Shown: positions 9,794 to 18,547, counted from the first letter of the stretch. The stretch: 64,000 nucleotides of DNA from Vibrio bivalvicida (GCF_001399455.2 NZ_LLEI02000021.1:186001-250000); one strand, 5' to 3'. A program made the numbers and translations. The notes: generated by a model from the sequence alone, not told the origin.

Positions 9794-9848
9794 GAGATGA
9801 GAGATGAGAGATGAGAGATGAGAGATGAGAGATGAGAGATGAGAGATG
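9794..9848. repeat. Tandem heptamer repeat (GAGATGA)
   Basis: Seven perfect copies of GAGATGA plus a partial eighth, in the noncoding gap between xdhA and the GntR gene. A second heptamer array with a different unit (GAGAAAC) occurs at 21491-21530. Such arrays can change copy number by slippage. No coding role is seen. Confidence 0.85.
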
Positions 9849-9863
9849 CGGGATGGAAGCACT

Positions 9864-9960
9864 GTCATCCTCAAGAAGGAGGGAGGAGTGAGTTGGGGAG
9901 CTCTTGCAGCGAGTATTGAGGGAGAGAAATTCCCAACACCTTATTAAACTAGCGTTGGGA
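9864..9960. repeat. Decayed copy of the palindromic intergenic repeat
   Basis: Begins with the same GTCATCCTCAAGA word as the element at 5574-5712. It then shows a weaker inverted repeat, GTTGGGGAGCTCT against AGAGAAATTCCCAAC, at matching spacing. It lies next to the 3' end of the GntR gene and the heptamer array. Confidence 0.45.
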
Positions 9961-10007
9961 TTTTGGCTTTTTTTGGTAGCGCAGCGGTCTCGCATCTCAC
10001 CACTCTA

Positions 10008-10739
10008 TCAACGTCCTTTAATCAAATCAGAGAACACAACGTGCAGATCGTTGGAAGCGGCGCCACTGTCTAAATTGAGCTTGGAACGAATATGATCGAT
10101 ATGCACTCGCATTAGCTCGACGGCCGGCTCGGTCTTACCGGCTTCAATGGCATCAAGTAACACCGTATGTTCATCTAAAGAACAGTTAGCATGGTTGCCT
10201 GTTTCGTACTGGGCGATAAGCAGTGACGTTTGAGAAACTAAGCTACGTTGGAAGGCAAGCAATGGAGCGTTGTTTGCTATCTCGGCTAGCTTAATATGGA
10301 ACTCACCTGATAAACGTAGCCCTTTACCATAATCACCATTATCGAAAGCTTGATTTTCTTTCTCAACCAATCGACGACACTCGTCAATCTCGGCGGGTGT
10401 TGCGTGCTCAACGGCCAACTCAGTAATCGCAAGCTCCATAACTTCACGCGCTTTAATGATTTGCTTAGCCTCTTCCTTAGTTGGCGCTGCGACCATAGCC
10501 CCACGGTTTGGACGAATACTGACAACCTGCTCCATAGAGAGTCTAAGCAGAGCGCGGCGAATGATGGTTCGGCTCACACTAAAGATTTCGGCTAAGGCTT
10601 CTTCATTGAGTTTCGTTGCTGGTGGAAGGCGTTGTTCCAGAATTGCATCGAAAATGTGGCAGTAAACGACATCATCTTGGGTCTGACCCGCGACTTTAGT
10701 CTTGATATTTTTTGCCACAGAATTTTTTAGATTTGCCAT
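10008..10739 (-). CDS. GntR family transcriptional regulator (FCD domain)
   Basis: Ligand-responsive DNA-binding protein of 243 residues. Residues about 20-90 form the winged helix-turn-helix typical of GntR (ILEQRLPPATKLNEEALAEIFSVSRTIIRRALLRLSMEQVV). Residues about 95-225 form an all-helical FCD effector domain (AREVMELAITELAVEHATPAEI, then the metal-site histidines in FHIKLAEIANN and DEHTVLLDAIEAG). It lies just upstream of the xanthine dehydrogenase genes on the same strand. The paired palindromes between them are its most likely operators, so it probably controls purine catabolism. The effector is not known. Confidence 0.88.
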   Translation of the reverse strand: MANLKNSVAKNIKTKVAGQTQDDVVYCHIFDAILEQRLPPATKLNEEALAEIFSVSRTIIRRALLRLSMEQVVSIRPNRGAMVAAPTKEEAKQIIKAREVMELAITELAVEHATPAEIDECRRLVEKENQAFDNGDYGKGLRLSGEFHIKLAEIANNAPLLAFQRSLVSQTSLLIAQYETGNHANCSLDEHTVLLDAIEAGKTEPAVELMRVHIDHIRSKLNLDSGAASNDLHVVFSDLIKGR

Positions 10740-11295
10740 AGGCGGCGTTCACTCTTAAACCATTTATTTCCTTTATAAAACAATCATACTTTACTTTGTA
10801 TACATGTGGCTAGAGTAGGGCTTATTTTGCGACTTTGAACGCATGCTAGAGCCAGTCGATTTTACAATATTTTAACTCTAGTACTTGTTCCACTTCAGAT
10901 TCAATTGAGTTGGGTATTTCACGAGTTCATCAAATGTTATCAGTTAGGTTATGAATTACAGGGAGCTGGACTGTAAATGATGAAAATGCACATAAAACTT
11001 TAGGCGTAAGTCACGTGCTTCTTGCTGATAATTTTGTGTGAATAAATCGGCGCACACATTTGTCATTAGTCGTAACTCATTGTTTCTTTGTGGATCAATT
11101 ATTTCCTCCAGTTATCTAATCAATGTTATTGATTAGTTTGCGTAAACTGTGTGTGACGTAAAGTGAAAATTAATTTTGTCGCGAACTTGCAGATTTCTGT
11201 TGTGATCTTCCATGGTTAATGCGCGATTTATCGCTAAATACTTCCTATCTAGCGGTTGGGAAGAGGGAATTTCTACAAAATCACAGGAAAGAATA
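10740..11295. other. Long intergenic region between gntR and hapA
   Basis: No credible gene was found. The left part would hold the promoter of the GntR gene and the right part the hapA promoter, including the AT-rich palindrome at 11116-11136. The length fits a heavily regulated upstream region for an extracellular protease. Confidence 0.5.
11116..11145. promoter_or_regulatory. Palindrome resembling a LuxR/HapR quorum-sensing site upstream of hapA
   Basis: CTAATCAAT-GTT-ATTGATTAG is a perfect 9-bp inverted repeat (11116-11136). It overlaps TTATTGATTAGTTTGCGTAA (11126-11145), whose left half matches the TTATTGATAA half-site of Vibrio LuxR/HapR operators. HapR is a known activator of hapA in V. 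cholerae. The match is by eye and the right half-site is imperfect. Confidence 0.45.
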
Positions 11296-13119
11296 ATGAA
11301 CCAACAACGTCAATTAAGCTGGATGATCGCTGCTATCATGGGCACATCACTAAGTTGGGCTGCAAATGCGGCAGAAATGGTGCAAGTCAAAGACGATGCA
11401 CTGCTACAGCAGACTCTACAAGCTCAGTCGAACAGCGTCGCTCCAGTGGAGACAGGTTTCGTTGAAGTAAAACGTGTCGTATTGCCAAATGGGAAAACCA
11501 AAGTCCGTTATCAGCAAACGCATTTAGGGTTACCTGTATTTGATACCTCAGTGGTTGCGACGGTTTCCAAAGATCAGCCGAGCCAAGTGTTTGGTATGAT
11601 GGCACAAGGTATTGGTGCCGATCTTGCAACGATCAGTCCAACTCTTGATGAGAAGCAAGCGGTTGCTGCTGCGGTTTCAGCCTATCAAGGTCATTCTGTT
11701 GCAAAGCTAAATGTTGAAAACGAAAATGTTAAGCTAATGGTGCGTTTGGATGAGTCTCAAACCGCACAAGTGGTATACCTGGTGGATTTCTTTGTCGCGG
11801 CAGAGGAACCTGCTCGCCCTTTCTACTTTATTGATGCGATGACAGGTCAGGTACTTAAGCATTGGGACGGCTTAAACCACGCTGAAGCAACTGGTACTGG
11901 ACCGGGTGGTAATTTAAAAACCAACCGTTATGATTATGGCAAAGACTTTCCAGGTTTTGCTATCGATAAAACGGGCACTAAGTGTAAACTTGAAAATGCA
12001 GCGGTTAAAACCATCGATTTGAACCACGGGACATCTGGCAGTCAAGCGTACACATACGACTGTACTGATGGAACAAACTTCACCGACCACAAGTACATAA
12101 ATGGTGCTTATTCTCCCCTAAACGATGCGCACTATTTTGGCAACGTTGTATTCGATATGTACAAGGAGTGGATGAACACCGCGCCACTGACGTTCCAGTT
12201 AACCATGCGCGTGCACTATAGCTCTGGGTATGAAAATGCGTTCTGGAACGGTTCTTCGATGACATTTGGTGATGGCAAAAACACCTTTTATCCGCTTGTC
12301 GATATTAACGTAAGTGCACACGAAGTGAGTCATGGCTTTACTGAGCAAAACTCTGGTTTAGTTTACGAAAACATGTCTGGAGGTATGAACGAAGCATTCT
12401 CTGACATCGCAGGTGAAGCAGCAGAGTACTACATGCGTGGTAACGTGGACTGGATCGTCGGTGCAGATATCTTTAAATCTGAAGGTGGGCTGCGTTATTT
12501 CGAGCAGCCTTCAAAAGACGGGCGCTCAATTGACCACGCATCTCAATACTACGATGGTCTAAATGTTCACTACTCAAGTGGTGTATTTAACCGTGCTTTC
12601 TATTTGTTATCGAACAAGAGTGGCTGGAATGTACGCAAAGGTTTTGAAGTCTTTACCGTAGCCAACCAACTTTATTGGACTGCAAACAGTACCTTCGATC
12701 AAGGTGCGTGTGGTGTAGCAAAAGCTGCTGCTGATATGGGTTACAATGTAGATGATGTCAAGGCAGCATTTACTACAGTTGGAGTTGATGCAGGCTGTGG
12801 TGTTACTCCTCCAGGAGGCGATGTTCTTAAGAAAGGTGAGCCTATCGCTAATCTAAGTGGCAACCGTTCGGCGCAAGATTTTTACACCTTCACGGTAGAC
12901 GCTGCATCAAATGTGGTTGTTTCTATCTCAGGTGGTTCAGGTGATGCTGACTTGTATGTCAAAGCAGGCAGCAAGCCAACGACCAGCAGCTACGATTGTC
13001 GTCCATACCGCAACGGCAATAGTGAGCAATGTAGTGTATCAGCACAAAAAGGCGTGACTTACCATGTGATGCTGCGCGGTTACACAAACTACTCTGGCGT
13101 GACACTAAGACTTGATTAA
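11296..13119 (+). CDS. hapA: Hemagglutinin/protease, M4 zinc metalloprotease (vibriolysin)
   Basis: Secreted zinc protease that cleaves host and environmental proteins such as mucin and other proteases. The 607-residue length matches HapA of V. cholerae. A signal peptide (residues 1-24, ending AANAAE) is followed by an FTP/PepSY propeptide, then the thermolysin-type catalytic domain from about residue 200. Zinc ligands His342 and His346 and catalytic Glu343 are in HEVSHGFTE, with the third ligand in NEAFSD about 20 residues on. A C-terminal PPC domain (about 520-607, DLYVKAGSKPTTSSYDCRPY) is normally removed after secretion. The ATG is chosen for its AGGAAAG; an upstream in-frame ATG lacks a signal peptide at its N-terminus. 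A UUCG-loop terminator follows. Confidence 0.95.
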   Translation: MNQQRQLSWMIAAIMGTSLSWAANAAEMVQVKDDALLQQTLQAQSNSVAPVETGFVEVKRVVLPNGKTKVRYQQTHLGLPVFDTSVVATVSKDQPSQVFGMMAQGIGADLATISPTLDEKQAVAAAVSAYQGHSVAKLNVENENVKLMVRLDESQTAQVVYLVDFFVAAEEPARPFYFIDAMTGQVLKHWDGLNHAEATGTGPGGNLKTNRYDYGKDFPGFAIDKTGTKCKLENAAVKTIDLNHGTSGSQAYTYDCTDGTNFTDHKYINGAYSPLNDAHYFGNVVFDMYKEWMNTAPLTFQLTMRVHYSSGYENAFWNGSSMTFGDGKNTFYPLVDINVSAHEVSHGFTEQNSGLVYENMSGGMNEAFSDIAGEAAEYYMRGNVDWIVGADIFKSEGGLRYFEQPSKDGRSIDHASQYYDGLNVHYSSGVFNRAFYLLSNKSGWNVRKGFEVFTVANQLYWTANSTFDQGACGVAKAAADMGYNVDDVKAAFTTVGVDAGCGVTPPGGDVLKKGEPIANLSGNRSAQDFYTFTVDAASNVVVSISGGSGDADLYVKAGSKPTTSSYDCRPYRNGNSEQCSVSAQKGVTYHVMLRGYTNYSGVTLRLD

Positions 13120-13144
13120 ACTTACGATCTTAGACATATGACTT

Positions 13145-13168
13145 AGGGCATCTTCGGATGCCCTTTTT
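13145..13168 (+). terminator. Rho-independent terminator of hapA
   Basis: Perfect 8-bp stem AGGGCATC / GATGCCCT closed by a TTCG tetraloop and followed by a T run, 25 bases after the hapA stop. Confidence 0.9.
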
Positions 13169-13260
13169 AGTCTGGTGCTATTCGCAACATTTCTCTTGAT
13201 TGAATGCACAACTTGTGGTCTACTCTCGCCCCTTTTTTAGCTAGTATACAAGGAGTTACA

Positions 13261-13812
13261 ATGCATAAAGTGAATGTTGTAGGGACAAGTGGTAGTGGAA
13301 AATCAACCTTTAGTGCTCAGCTAGCAAGTGCTCTTGATTGTGAGCATATCGAGATGGATCGCTTGTTCTGGAAGCCTGATTGGCAGGAGGCCCCAGACCT
13401 AGAGTTCTTTGCCAAGATTCGCAATGCATTGAAAGGCTCAAGTTGGGTGCTCGATGGCAACTACAACCGTACACGGAAAGTGAAATGGGAGAACGTCGAT
13501 ACCGTTATTTGGGTAGATTATTCTCTCCCACGGACTTTGTATCAGGCGATAAGCCGAGCGATACAGCGAAGTCTCACAGGCAAAGAGCTTTGGCCGGGAA
13601 CAGGGAATCGAGAATCTCTTGCTAAGTCTTTTCTTAGTCGTGATTCGATAATCCTCTGGACGCTAAAGACTTACCGCAGCAACCAAAAGCGTTACCTAGC
13701 AGACATGATCAACCCAGATTATCAGCATATTCGGTTTGTTCGCTTGCGTAGCCCTAAACAAGCACGGCAGTTACTTGAAGGCTTGCGCAAAGAGCACAGT
13801 GTCGACGGTTAG
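13261..13812 (+). CDS. P-loop NTPase, adenylate kinase/topology-modulation (FlaR-like) family
   Basis: Small ATP-binding protein of 183 residues, probably cytoplasmic. The Walker A motif GTSGSGKS lies near residues 7-14. Next comes the EMDRLFWKPDWQ segment, which is typical of the small kinase-like family annotated as AAA ATPase or DNA topology modulation protein. A Walker-B-like strand (VDTVIWVDYS) and basic helices (SRAIQRSLTGKELW) follow. AAGGAG just upstream supports this ATG over an earlier in-frame one. It stands alone between hapA and a convergent gene. The substrate is not known. Confidence 0.8.
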   Translation: MHKVNVVGTSGSGKSTFSAQLASALDCEHIEMDRLFWKPDWQEAPDLEFFAKIRNALKGSSWVLDGNYNRTRKVKWENVDTVIWVDYSLPRTLYQAISRAIQRSLTGKELWPGTGNRESLAKSFLSRDSIILWTLKTYRSNQKRYLADMINPDYQHIRFVRLRSPKQARQLLEGLRKEHSVDG

Positions 13813-13816
13813 TCTG

Positions 13817-14722
13817 TTACTGATTGGCTTCTTCTATAGGCTGTTTTGAATCCTTTGTTTCAATAGCCACGGGTTTATCAGTGGGAGGTGCAATCAAGAT
13901 CATCAGCCTCTGTCTTAATGACATATGCTTGTTGCGCGCATCATGGAACATATCTCGCCATTCGGAGAAGGTGACCGTCAGCGGATTGTAGCTGTCGATA
14001 GGCTTAGTGATCCCATAGCGGACGGTTTCCACTTCAGGTTCAAACGTACCGAACAGTTTGTCCCATATGATCAAAACACCCGCGTAGTTCTTATCGATAT
14101 ACTGTGGATTACGTCCATGATGGACTCGATGATGCGAGGGTGTGTTAAAAATGAGCTCGAGCTTACCCAGAGAGCGAATCCACTGAGTGTGGACGAAAAA
14201 CTGTAGCCCCAAATTTAGCAGCACGGCGAAGACAACCCATTTCGGCTCAAAACCTATGATGACCAAAGGAACCCAAAACAGCCACATGCCAGCAATAGGG
14301 TACATTAAGCTTTGGCGAAATGCGGTGCTAAAGTTCATTCTTTCCGAGCTATGATGCGCGACATGAGCCGCCCACATCCAACGGATACGGTGGCTAGCGC
14401 GATGAAACCAGTAGTAGCAGAAATCTTGTAAGATCAGCAAGGCAACAAAGGACATTACGTTCATTTCAATTTGCAGTAGCTTCCAACCAAATAGCCACAA
14501 ATAAAGTTTTACGATAACTAGACCAGTAAGAAGGTCGGCTAGCTGATGCATTCCTGCTAAAGAGAAATTACATAGCACTTCGGGCAGTTTGTAGGCGGAG
14601 TTTTTAGGCAGCCTTCCTCCTCTTTGGCCTATGATATATTCTGCCACCATCAAACCAATAAATAGCGGAGCGAGCAGCATGAGTAACCATTCAGGATGGT
14701 CAATAATTGTTTGAAATTCCAT
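13817..14722 (-). CDS. Sterol desaturase/fatty acid hydroxylase family membrane protein
   Basis: Integral membrane di-iron enzyme of 301 residues that would hydroxylate or desaturate a lipid. The histidine clusters of the family are all present: HRASH (107-111), HVAHH (120-124) and HHRVHH (197-202), with a further His near 178. Hydrophobic segments lie near 12-30, 63-82, 88-105 and 140-178. It follows the DUF2804 gene by 22 bases on the same strand, so the two are likely one operon, facing an AraC-type regulator. The lipid substrate is unknown; bacterial members act on varied lipids. Confidence 0.85.
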   Translation of the reverse strand: MEFQTIIDHPEWLLMLLAPLFIGLMVAEYIIGQRGGRLPKNSAYKLPEVLCNFSLAGMHQLADLLTGLVIVKLYLWLFGWKLLQIEMNVMSFVALLILQDFCYYWFHRASHRIRWMWAAHVAHHSSERMNFSTAFRQSLMYPIAGMWLFWVPLVIIGFEPKWVVFAVLLNLGLQFFVHTQWIRSLGKLELIFNTPSHHRVHHGRNPQYIDKNYAGVLIIWDKLFGTFEPEVETVRYGITKPIDSYNPLTVTFSEWRDMFHDARNKHMSLRQRLMILIAPPTDKPVAIETKDSKQPIEEANQ

Positions 14723-14744
14723 ATATTGTCTCCATCAAAGAAGG

Positions 14745-15758
14745 TTACCATTTGGCATAGTGATCTTCTGTTAGCCCCAATACGTTATTGAACGGATGTT
14801 TTTGTCCATTTCCGTCGATAATAAAACCATCAAAACGGCCAATAAACTGACGAAAATTGCTTTTAAGCACCAACAGATTGAGCTTTTCACTGCGTTTATT
14901 GAGGGGTTTAAAGCTAAGTTCTACTCGTCCATCGTCGGAATATATGTGCCAATCTTGCTCAACATGGTCGCGATCAAGCGTAAAATGGACTGGATTGAGC
15001 AAGTGTCGTTGGCCATTGACCCAAAGTGCATTCTCGCAGCTGCCGGTTTCATTAACCCCTGCGGCTAGGTTCAACCCAAGCAAGGTGTTTTCATCACGGG
15101 TATTGATGCTCGCCCAGCGCCAACTCGTTTCACGGCGCATATACCCCGCTGAAAAGTCATAACTGGCGAGTGCACTGTTTAGATCTACGCTATTGCCAGC
15201 GATTTCTAGCTTGCCAGTCACGGTAAGTGCGTTGTGCTTTTGAGTGTAAGTCCAGCCGGAATAGGCCGTAGGCGTGCATACGGAAAGCGGTAAACTATTG
15301 GCTGGAGCATGTAAAATAATATCGAGCTTCAGATTGTTGCTCATCGCTTTAGCACGCCACTGGCCTTTGGTTAATTCAAACTGCAGCTTAGCTCGCGCGA
15401 ACTGTGTCACACCAGAGTAGGGCGATTCGGTCATTTGTTTATCAAACGACAGTGGTCTTAACCAGCTTTGTTCGCTTAGCGAGTCGCTTTCGGTGTCGTA
15501 GATATAGCAAAAAGACGAACCAAGGTAGCGTATATCTGCGATGGCGAATCCTATGATGTATCTTGCCGTTTTCAGGCTGACAAACTGAAACTGCTTGTAG
15601 TGGAAATGCTTGGCAAGCTTGCTTGCAGGTTTGTCCATACTATTTCGATAGTCAAAACACGTTGCATTGAGCTGTTTAGGCGTACCATCAAAATGACCAT
15701 AGGTGGGTTTGCCTTCTGACGATACAAGGCTCTCTGGAGCACATTGGGTAGAGATCAT
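14745..15758 (-). CDS. DUF2804 family protein
   Basis: Conserved 337-residue protein without signal peptide or membrane segments. The sequence is rich in beta strands and Trp (WRWASINTRDENTLLGLNLAAG, CENALWVNGQRH), as expected for the DUF2804 family of unknown function. It is transcribed ahead of the hydroxylase gene with a 22-base gap and divergently from the AraC-type regulator 119 bases away. The context suggests a role in lipid or envelope metabolism, but there is no direct evidence. Confidence 0.75.
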   Translation of the reverse strand: MISTQCAPESLVSSEGKPTYGHFDGTPKQLNATCFDYRNSMDKPASKLAKHFHYKQFQFVSLKTARYIIGFAIADIRYLGSSFCYIYDTESDSLSEQSWLRPLSFDKQMTESPYSGVTQFARAKLQFELTKGQWRAKAMSNNLKLDIILHAPANSLPLSVCTPTAYSGWTYTQKHNALTVTGKLEIAGNSVDLNSALASYDFSAGYMRRETSWRWASINTRDENTLLGLNLAAGVNETGSCENALWVNGQRHLLNPVHFTLDRDHVEQDWHIYSDDGRVELSFKPLNKRSEKLNLLVLKSNFRQFIGRFDGFIIDGNGQKHPFNNVLGLTEDHYAKW

Positions 15759-15877
15759 AGCTTTGATTTACAAATAATTAACACTTGGCTTAGCTTGAGC
15801 CATTTTGAAGTGATTAATCAGGTCACTTTCGGACATAAAGTCACCTACGATCACGAAAGTAAACTCATAATGTCAGT

Positions 15878-16954
15878 ATGCTAGAAACACCAAATAGCCA
15901 TCAACCCTCAAATAACCTAGTTATGAAAATTGTCGCTGAGTATCTACCTACAGACCACCGTCACCAGTTAGGCGTAATGGACATTGCCTTGCTGCTAAAA
16001 GCGGTGGAAGGATTTGGAGTCAAGACCATTCCCATATTAGAGGAACTAGGCTTAGTTCACTTAGATTGGCAAAGCGAAAAAACGCAGTTGACCTATGCGG
16101 ATAAGTTGATGTTGTTTCGCCATGTGTCTCAGCAGTTTCACGACGTAGGGCTGGGTTTATTGATTGGAGAAAGGGCCAACTTGAGCCATTTTGGTCTTTT
16201 AGGTTATGCCATCTTAAGTAGCCGTACTTTAGAAGAAGCGATCAAAACGGGCTTTAAATATCTCAACCTAAATGGTCCGGTATTTGCTGTAAAAGTGACA
16301 ATAGATGACGATATAGCGTCTATCGTATTGGAAAATACGCTCGAAATTGGTGAACTTCTGCCTTTCTGTAGCGAGTATTTTTTTAGTGCGTTAGTGTCTA
16401 TGTTCGAGGAGCTAACAGGGGAAAGACTCGCGATTACTCGCCTCTGTTTACCTTATCGAACTCCTGCTTATAGTTCGAAGTATTGTGAACGATTTGACTG
16501 TGTGGTCGAGTTTGAAGCGCCTAGTCTAAGTTTGAGCTTTTGTTCGTCGCTATTGTCTCTGCCGCTTAAAACATATAACGCCGACATGTTGAGCAATTGC
16601 CTTCAGTCCTGTGATTCAGTGATGGTAGCCTTGCAATCGCCGTATTTACTGACCAACCAGATCAAAACGATTTTGTATCAGAGTGCAGGTGTGTTTCCAT
16701 CGATTGAAGCGCTTGCAATGCAGTTTGGCTGTTCTTCACGCACGTTAAGAAGAAAGCTTGGACAGGATGGGACGAGCTACCAGAAATTGCTTGGCGAAGT
16801 GCGTAGTGACGTTGCCAAAGAGTTTCTGCTCCGGACCGAATTGACCATCGAAGAAATTGCATTTCGTTTGGGATACAGTGATACCGCCAATTTCAGAAGG
16901 GGGTTTAAACGCTGGACAGGAATTACGCCCCAGCGATTTCGAGGGTCTCAGTGA
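15878..16954 (+). CDS. AraC family transcriptional regulator
   Basis: DNA-binding regulator of 358 residues. The N-terminal part (about 30-220) matches the arabinose-binding-like domain found in OruR/ArgR-type AraC proteins (GLLIGERANLSHFGLLGYAILSS region). The C-terminal AraC helix-turn-helix pair is clear: ALAMQFGCSSRTLRRKL and TIEEIAFRLGYSDTANFRRGFKRWTGITPQRFR. It is divergent from the DUF2804/hydroxylase pair, so it probably controls that pair and itself through the 119-base gap. A hairpin ending CAGGCTTT follows the stop. A start at the second Met (about residue 16) is possible. Confidence 0.9.
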   Translation: MLETPNSHQPSNNLVMKIVAEYLPTDHRHQLGVMDIALLLKAVEGFGVKTIPILEELGLVHLDWQSEKTQLTYADKLMLFRHVSQQFHDVGLGLLIGERANLSHFGLLGYAILSSRTLEEAIKTGFKYLNLNGPVFAVKVTIDDDIASIVLENTLEIGELLPFCSEYFFSALVSMFEELTGERLAITRLCLPYRTPAYSSKYCERFDCVVEFEAPSLSLSFCSSLLSLPLKTYNADMLSNCLQSCDSVMVALQSPYLLTNQIKTILYQSAGVFPSIEALAMQFGCSSRTLRRKLGQDGTSYQKLLGEVRSDVAKEFLLRTELTIEEIAFRLGYSDTANFRRGFKRWTGITPQRFRGSQ

Positions 16955-16984
16955 AAGCCTGCCATTTTTGATTTGACAGGCTTT
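16954..16984 (+). terminator. Terminator-like hairpin after the AraC gene
   Basis: 8-bp stem AAAGCCTG / CAGGCTTT with a 15-base AT-rich loop, beginning at the AraC stop codon and followed by a short T-rich stretch. Confidence 0.6.
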
Positions 16985-17123
16985 ATTTAGCAGGTTTATC
17001 GCCGATGATGTTACGAATAGCGCTCAGAACTACCTGATGTGCCATATCTAAAGGTATGTCGAGTACCGCTAGAACTGCGAGAAGCGAACCAAAACCGGCA
17101 AATTCAGTTGTTTCTGTTTTAGC
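16983..17123 (-). pseudogene. Probable 3' remnant of a small gene
   Basis: On the minus strand an open stretch of 46 codons follows an in-frame stop and has no ATG at its beginning. It reads TEFAGFGSLLAVLAVLDIPL, then about 22 further residues, with a hydrophobic middle and a charged tail. That looks like the end of a small membrane or lipoprotein gene whose 5' part is lost or frameshifted. GAAAGGA lies further upstream in another frame, so a single frameshift is possible. I do not recognise the family with confidence. Confidence 0.3.
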
Positions 17124-17242
17124 TTAGAGACGATGATTTTCTATTCCTTTCAACTGGGAATTTTATGAAGGATGAAGTCTTTATTTGACTGCATTGAATC
17201 GTTAAAATAGACGCAAATTGATGACTTACTTGTGGAAGAACA

Positions 17243-17764
17243 ATGGCAAAACTGACACTTCAAGAGCAAATGCTTAAAGCAGGATTAGTGAACGAGAAGA
17301 AACTGAAGAAAGCAAAGAAGGGCTCGAAGAAATCTCGTGTACAAGCGCGCGAAGTTAAAGCAGCAGTGGAAGAGAGCAAACGCCAACAACAAGAGCGCGA
17401 TAAAGCACTGAGCGAAGAGCAGAAAGAGCAACGTCTATCCAAAGAGATTAAAGCGCAAATCAAGCAACTGATTGAGATGAACAAACTTGATCAGAAAGAT
17501 GGCGAAATCAAATACAACTTTACCGATGGTACGCTTGTTAAAGCAATCTACGTAGAGCAATTGATCCGCGACCAACTTGCAAAAGGCATTTTGTCGATTG
17601 CGCGCGCCGATGATACTTATGTGGTTATTCCAAGTAGCGTAGCGAATAAAATTGGGATGCGTGACGAGAGCGTAATCATCGAACAAAATGCACCAGCGGA
17701 AGATATCTCTGCAGAGGATGACCCATACGCAGATTTTGTCGTGCCAGATGATTTGATGTGGTAA
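17243..17764 (+). CDS. DUF2058 family protein (YaiL-like)
   Basis: Cytoplasmic protein of 173 residues. Residues 1-90 are highly charged and predicted coiled coil, rich in Lys, Glu and Gln (KKLKKAKKGSKKSRVQ). Residues about 90-155 form the conserved domain (DGEIKYNFTDGTLVKAIYV, IARADDTYVVIPSSVANKI). The tail is acidic (AEDDPYADF). This matches the YaiL family, described as nucleic-acid-associated and of unclear role. It is a single gene ending at a strong terminator shared with the cold-shock gene. Confidence 0.85.
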   Translation: MAKLTLQEQMLKAGLVNEKKLKKAKKGSKKSRVQAREVKAAVEESKRQQQERDKALSEEQKEQRLSKEIKAQIKQLIEMNKLDQKDGEIKYNFTDGTLVKAIYVEQLIRDQLAKGILSIARADDTYVVIPSSVANKIGMRDESVIIEQNAPAEDISAEDDPYADFVVPDDLMW

Positions 17765-17821
17765 TCGGTTTTAACGTTAGCTCTACTTTGGTAGGGCTTT
17801 TTGTTGGTTGCTTTAGGTAAT

Positions 17822-17850
17822 AAAAAACCAGCCACTAGGGCTGGTTTTTT
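17822..17850. terminator. Bidirectional rho-independent terminator
   Basis: Perfect 12-bp stem AAAAAACCAGCC / GGCTGGTTTTTT with a 5-base loop, between the convergent DUF2058 and cold-shock genes. Confidence 0.92.
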
Positions 17851-17884
17851 GAATCTTATAATTGACGTTGAAGTCAATCTAAAA

Positions 17885-18097
17885 TTAAGCTGGAACTACG
17901 TTAGCAGCTTGTGGGCCTTTTTGGCCTTGTTCAACTTCAAAAGAAACCTGTTGGCCTTCTTTTAGAGTTTTGAAACCTTCAGAAGCGATTGCACGGAAGT
18001 GAACGAATACGTCAGCACCGCCGTTTTCAGGAGTGATGAAACCGAAGCCTTTCTCTTCGTTGAACCATTTTACGATACCAGTAGTTTTGTTAGACAT
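17885..18097 (-). CDS. Cold-shock protein, CspA family
   Basis: Single-stranded nucleic-acid-binding protein of 70 residues that acts as an RNA chaperone. It is one cold-shock domain with both RNA-binding motifs: [12 protein letters not shown] and DVFVHF. A GGAAGA-type ribosome site precedes the ATG. A long AT-rich untranslated stretch lies upstream, as in cold-inducible csp genes whose leader controls expression. I saw no clear cold-box consensus, so cold induction is only likely. Confidence 0.95.
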   Translation of the reverse strand: MSNKTTGIVKWFNEEKGFGFITPENGGADVFVHFRAIASEGFKTLKEGQQVSFEVEQGQKGPQAANVVPA

Positions 18098-18547
18098 GAT
18101 GTCTTCCTTATGTAAGTTAAGTTAATCTTCTATATGCACTGAAAATTTGAACTAATTAATGTAACGATGAAGCTAAGGGAAACCTAAGGATAACAACGGT
18201 AACGCGGTTTACTAAGAATTTACTTTCGACTTGCTGTTTCACTAATAACTCTGAATTGCAGAGCACGTAGATAGTACCTGAACTCTGGGCTTTGTAAAGG
18301 TTTATTATACTGGTAGGGCAACTTTCGTAGCAGATTGTTCAAATTTTATAGAAAAGCCCGCAATAAAACGGCTCTATATTGTTAGATTTCACCTTTACCA
18401 GCTTTGCGAGTAGCTTCTTGAGCCGAGGTGATTTTGAATAGAACCCCCACCATTACCTAAATTCGTTCTTTATCACTTCCTTATTTATCAAAGGTGAGCT
18501 GATTAAGTGCTTTAATAGTAACAATTTTAAGCTTATCTTGAAAAAGC
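18098..18547. other. Intergenic region: csp leader and promoter
   Basis: No convincing gene. The part next to the csp gene is AT-rich and probably carries its promoter and 5' leader. A 23-codon minus-strand reading frame (18382-18453) is present but too short to support. The far end runs into the chitinase terminator. Confidence 0.4.

Noticed and set aside
10740..11295. CRP-like site TGTGTG...CACACA at about 11034-11059 upstream of hapA
   Set aside because: The half-sites are too far apart and do not fit TGTGA-N6-TCACA.
11212..11295. Upstream ATG at 11212 as the hapA start
   Set aside because: It would add 28 residues before the signal peptide; the internal ATG has a good AGGAAAG and gives the normal length.
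18382..18453. A 23-codon minus-strand reading frame (MVGVLFKITS...) in the csp-chitinase gap
   Set aside because: Too short, no well-placed ribosome site, and no known family; it may be chance.
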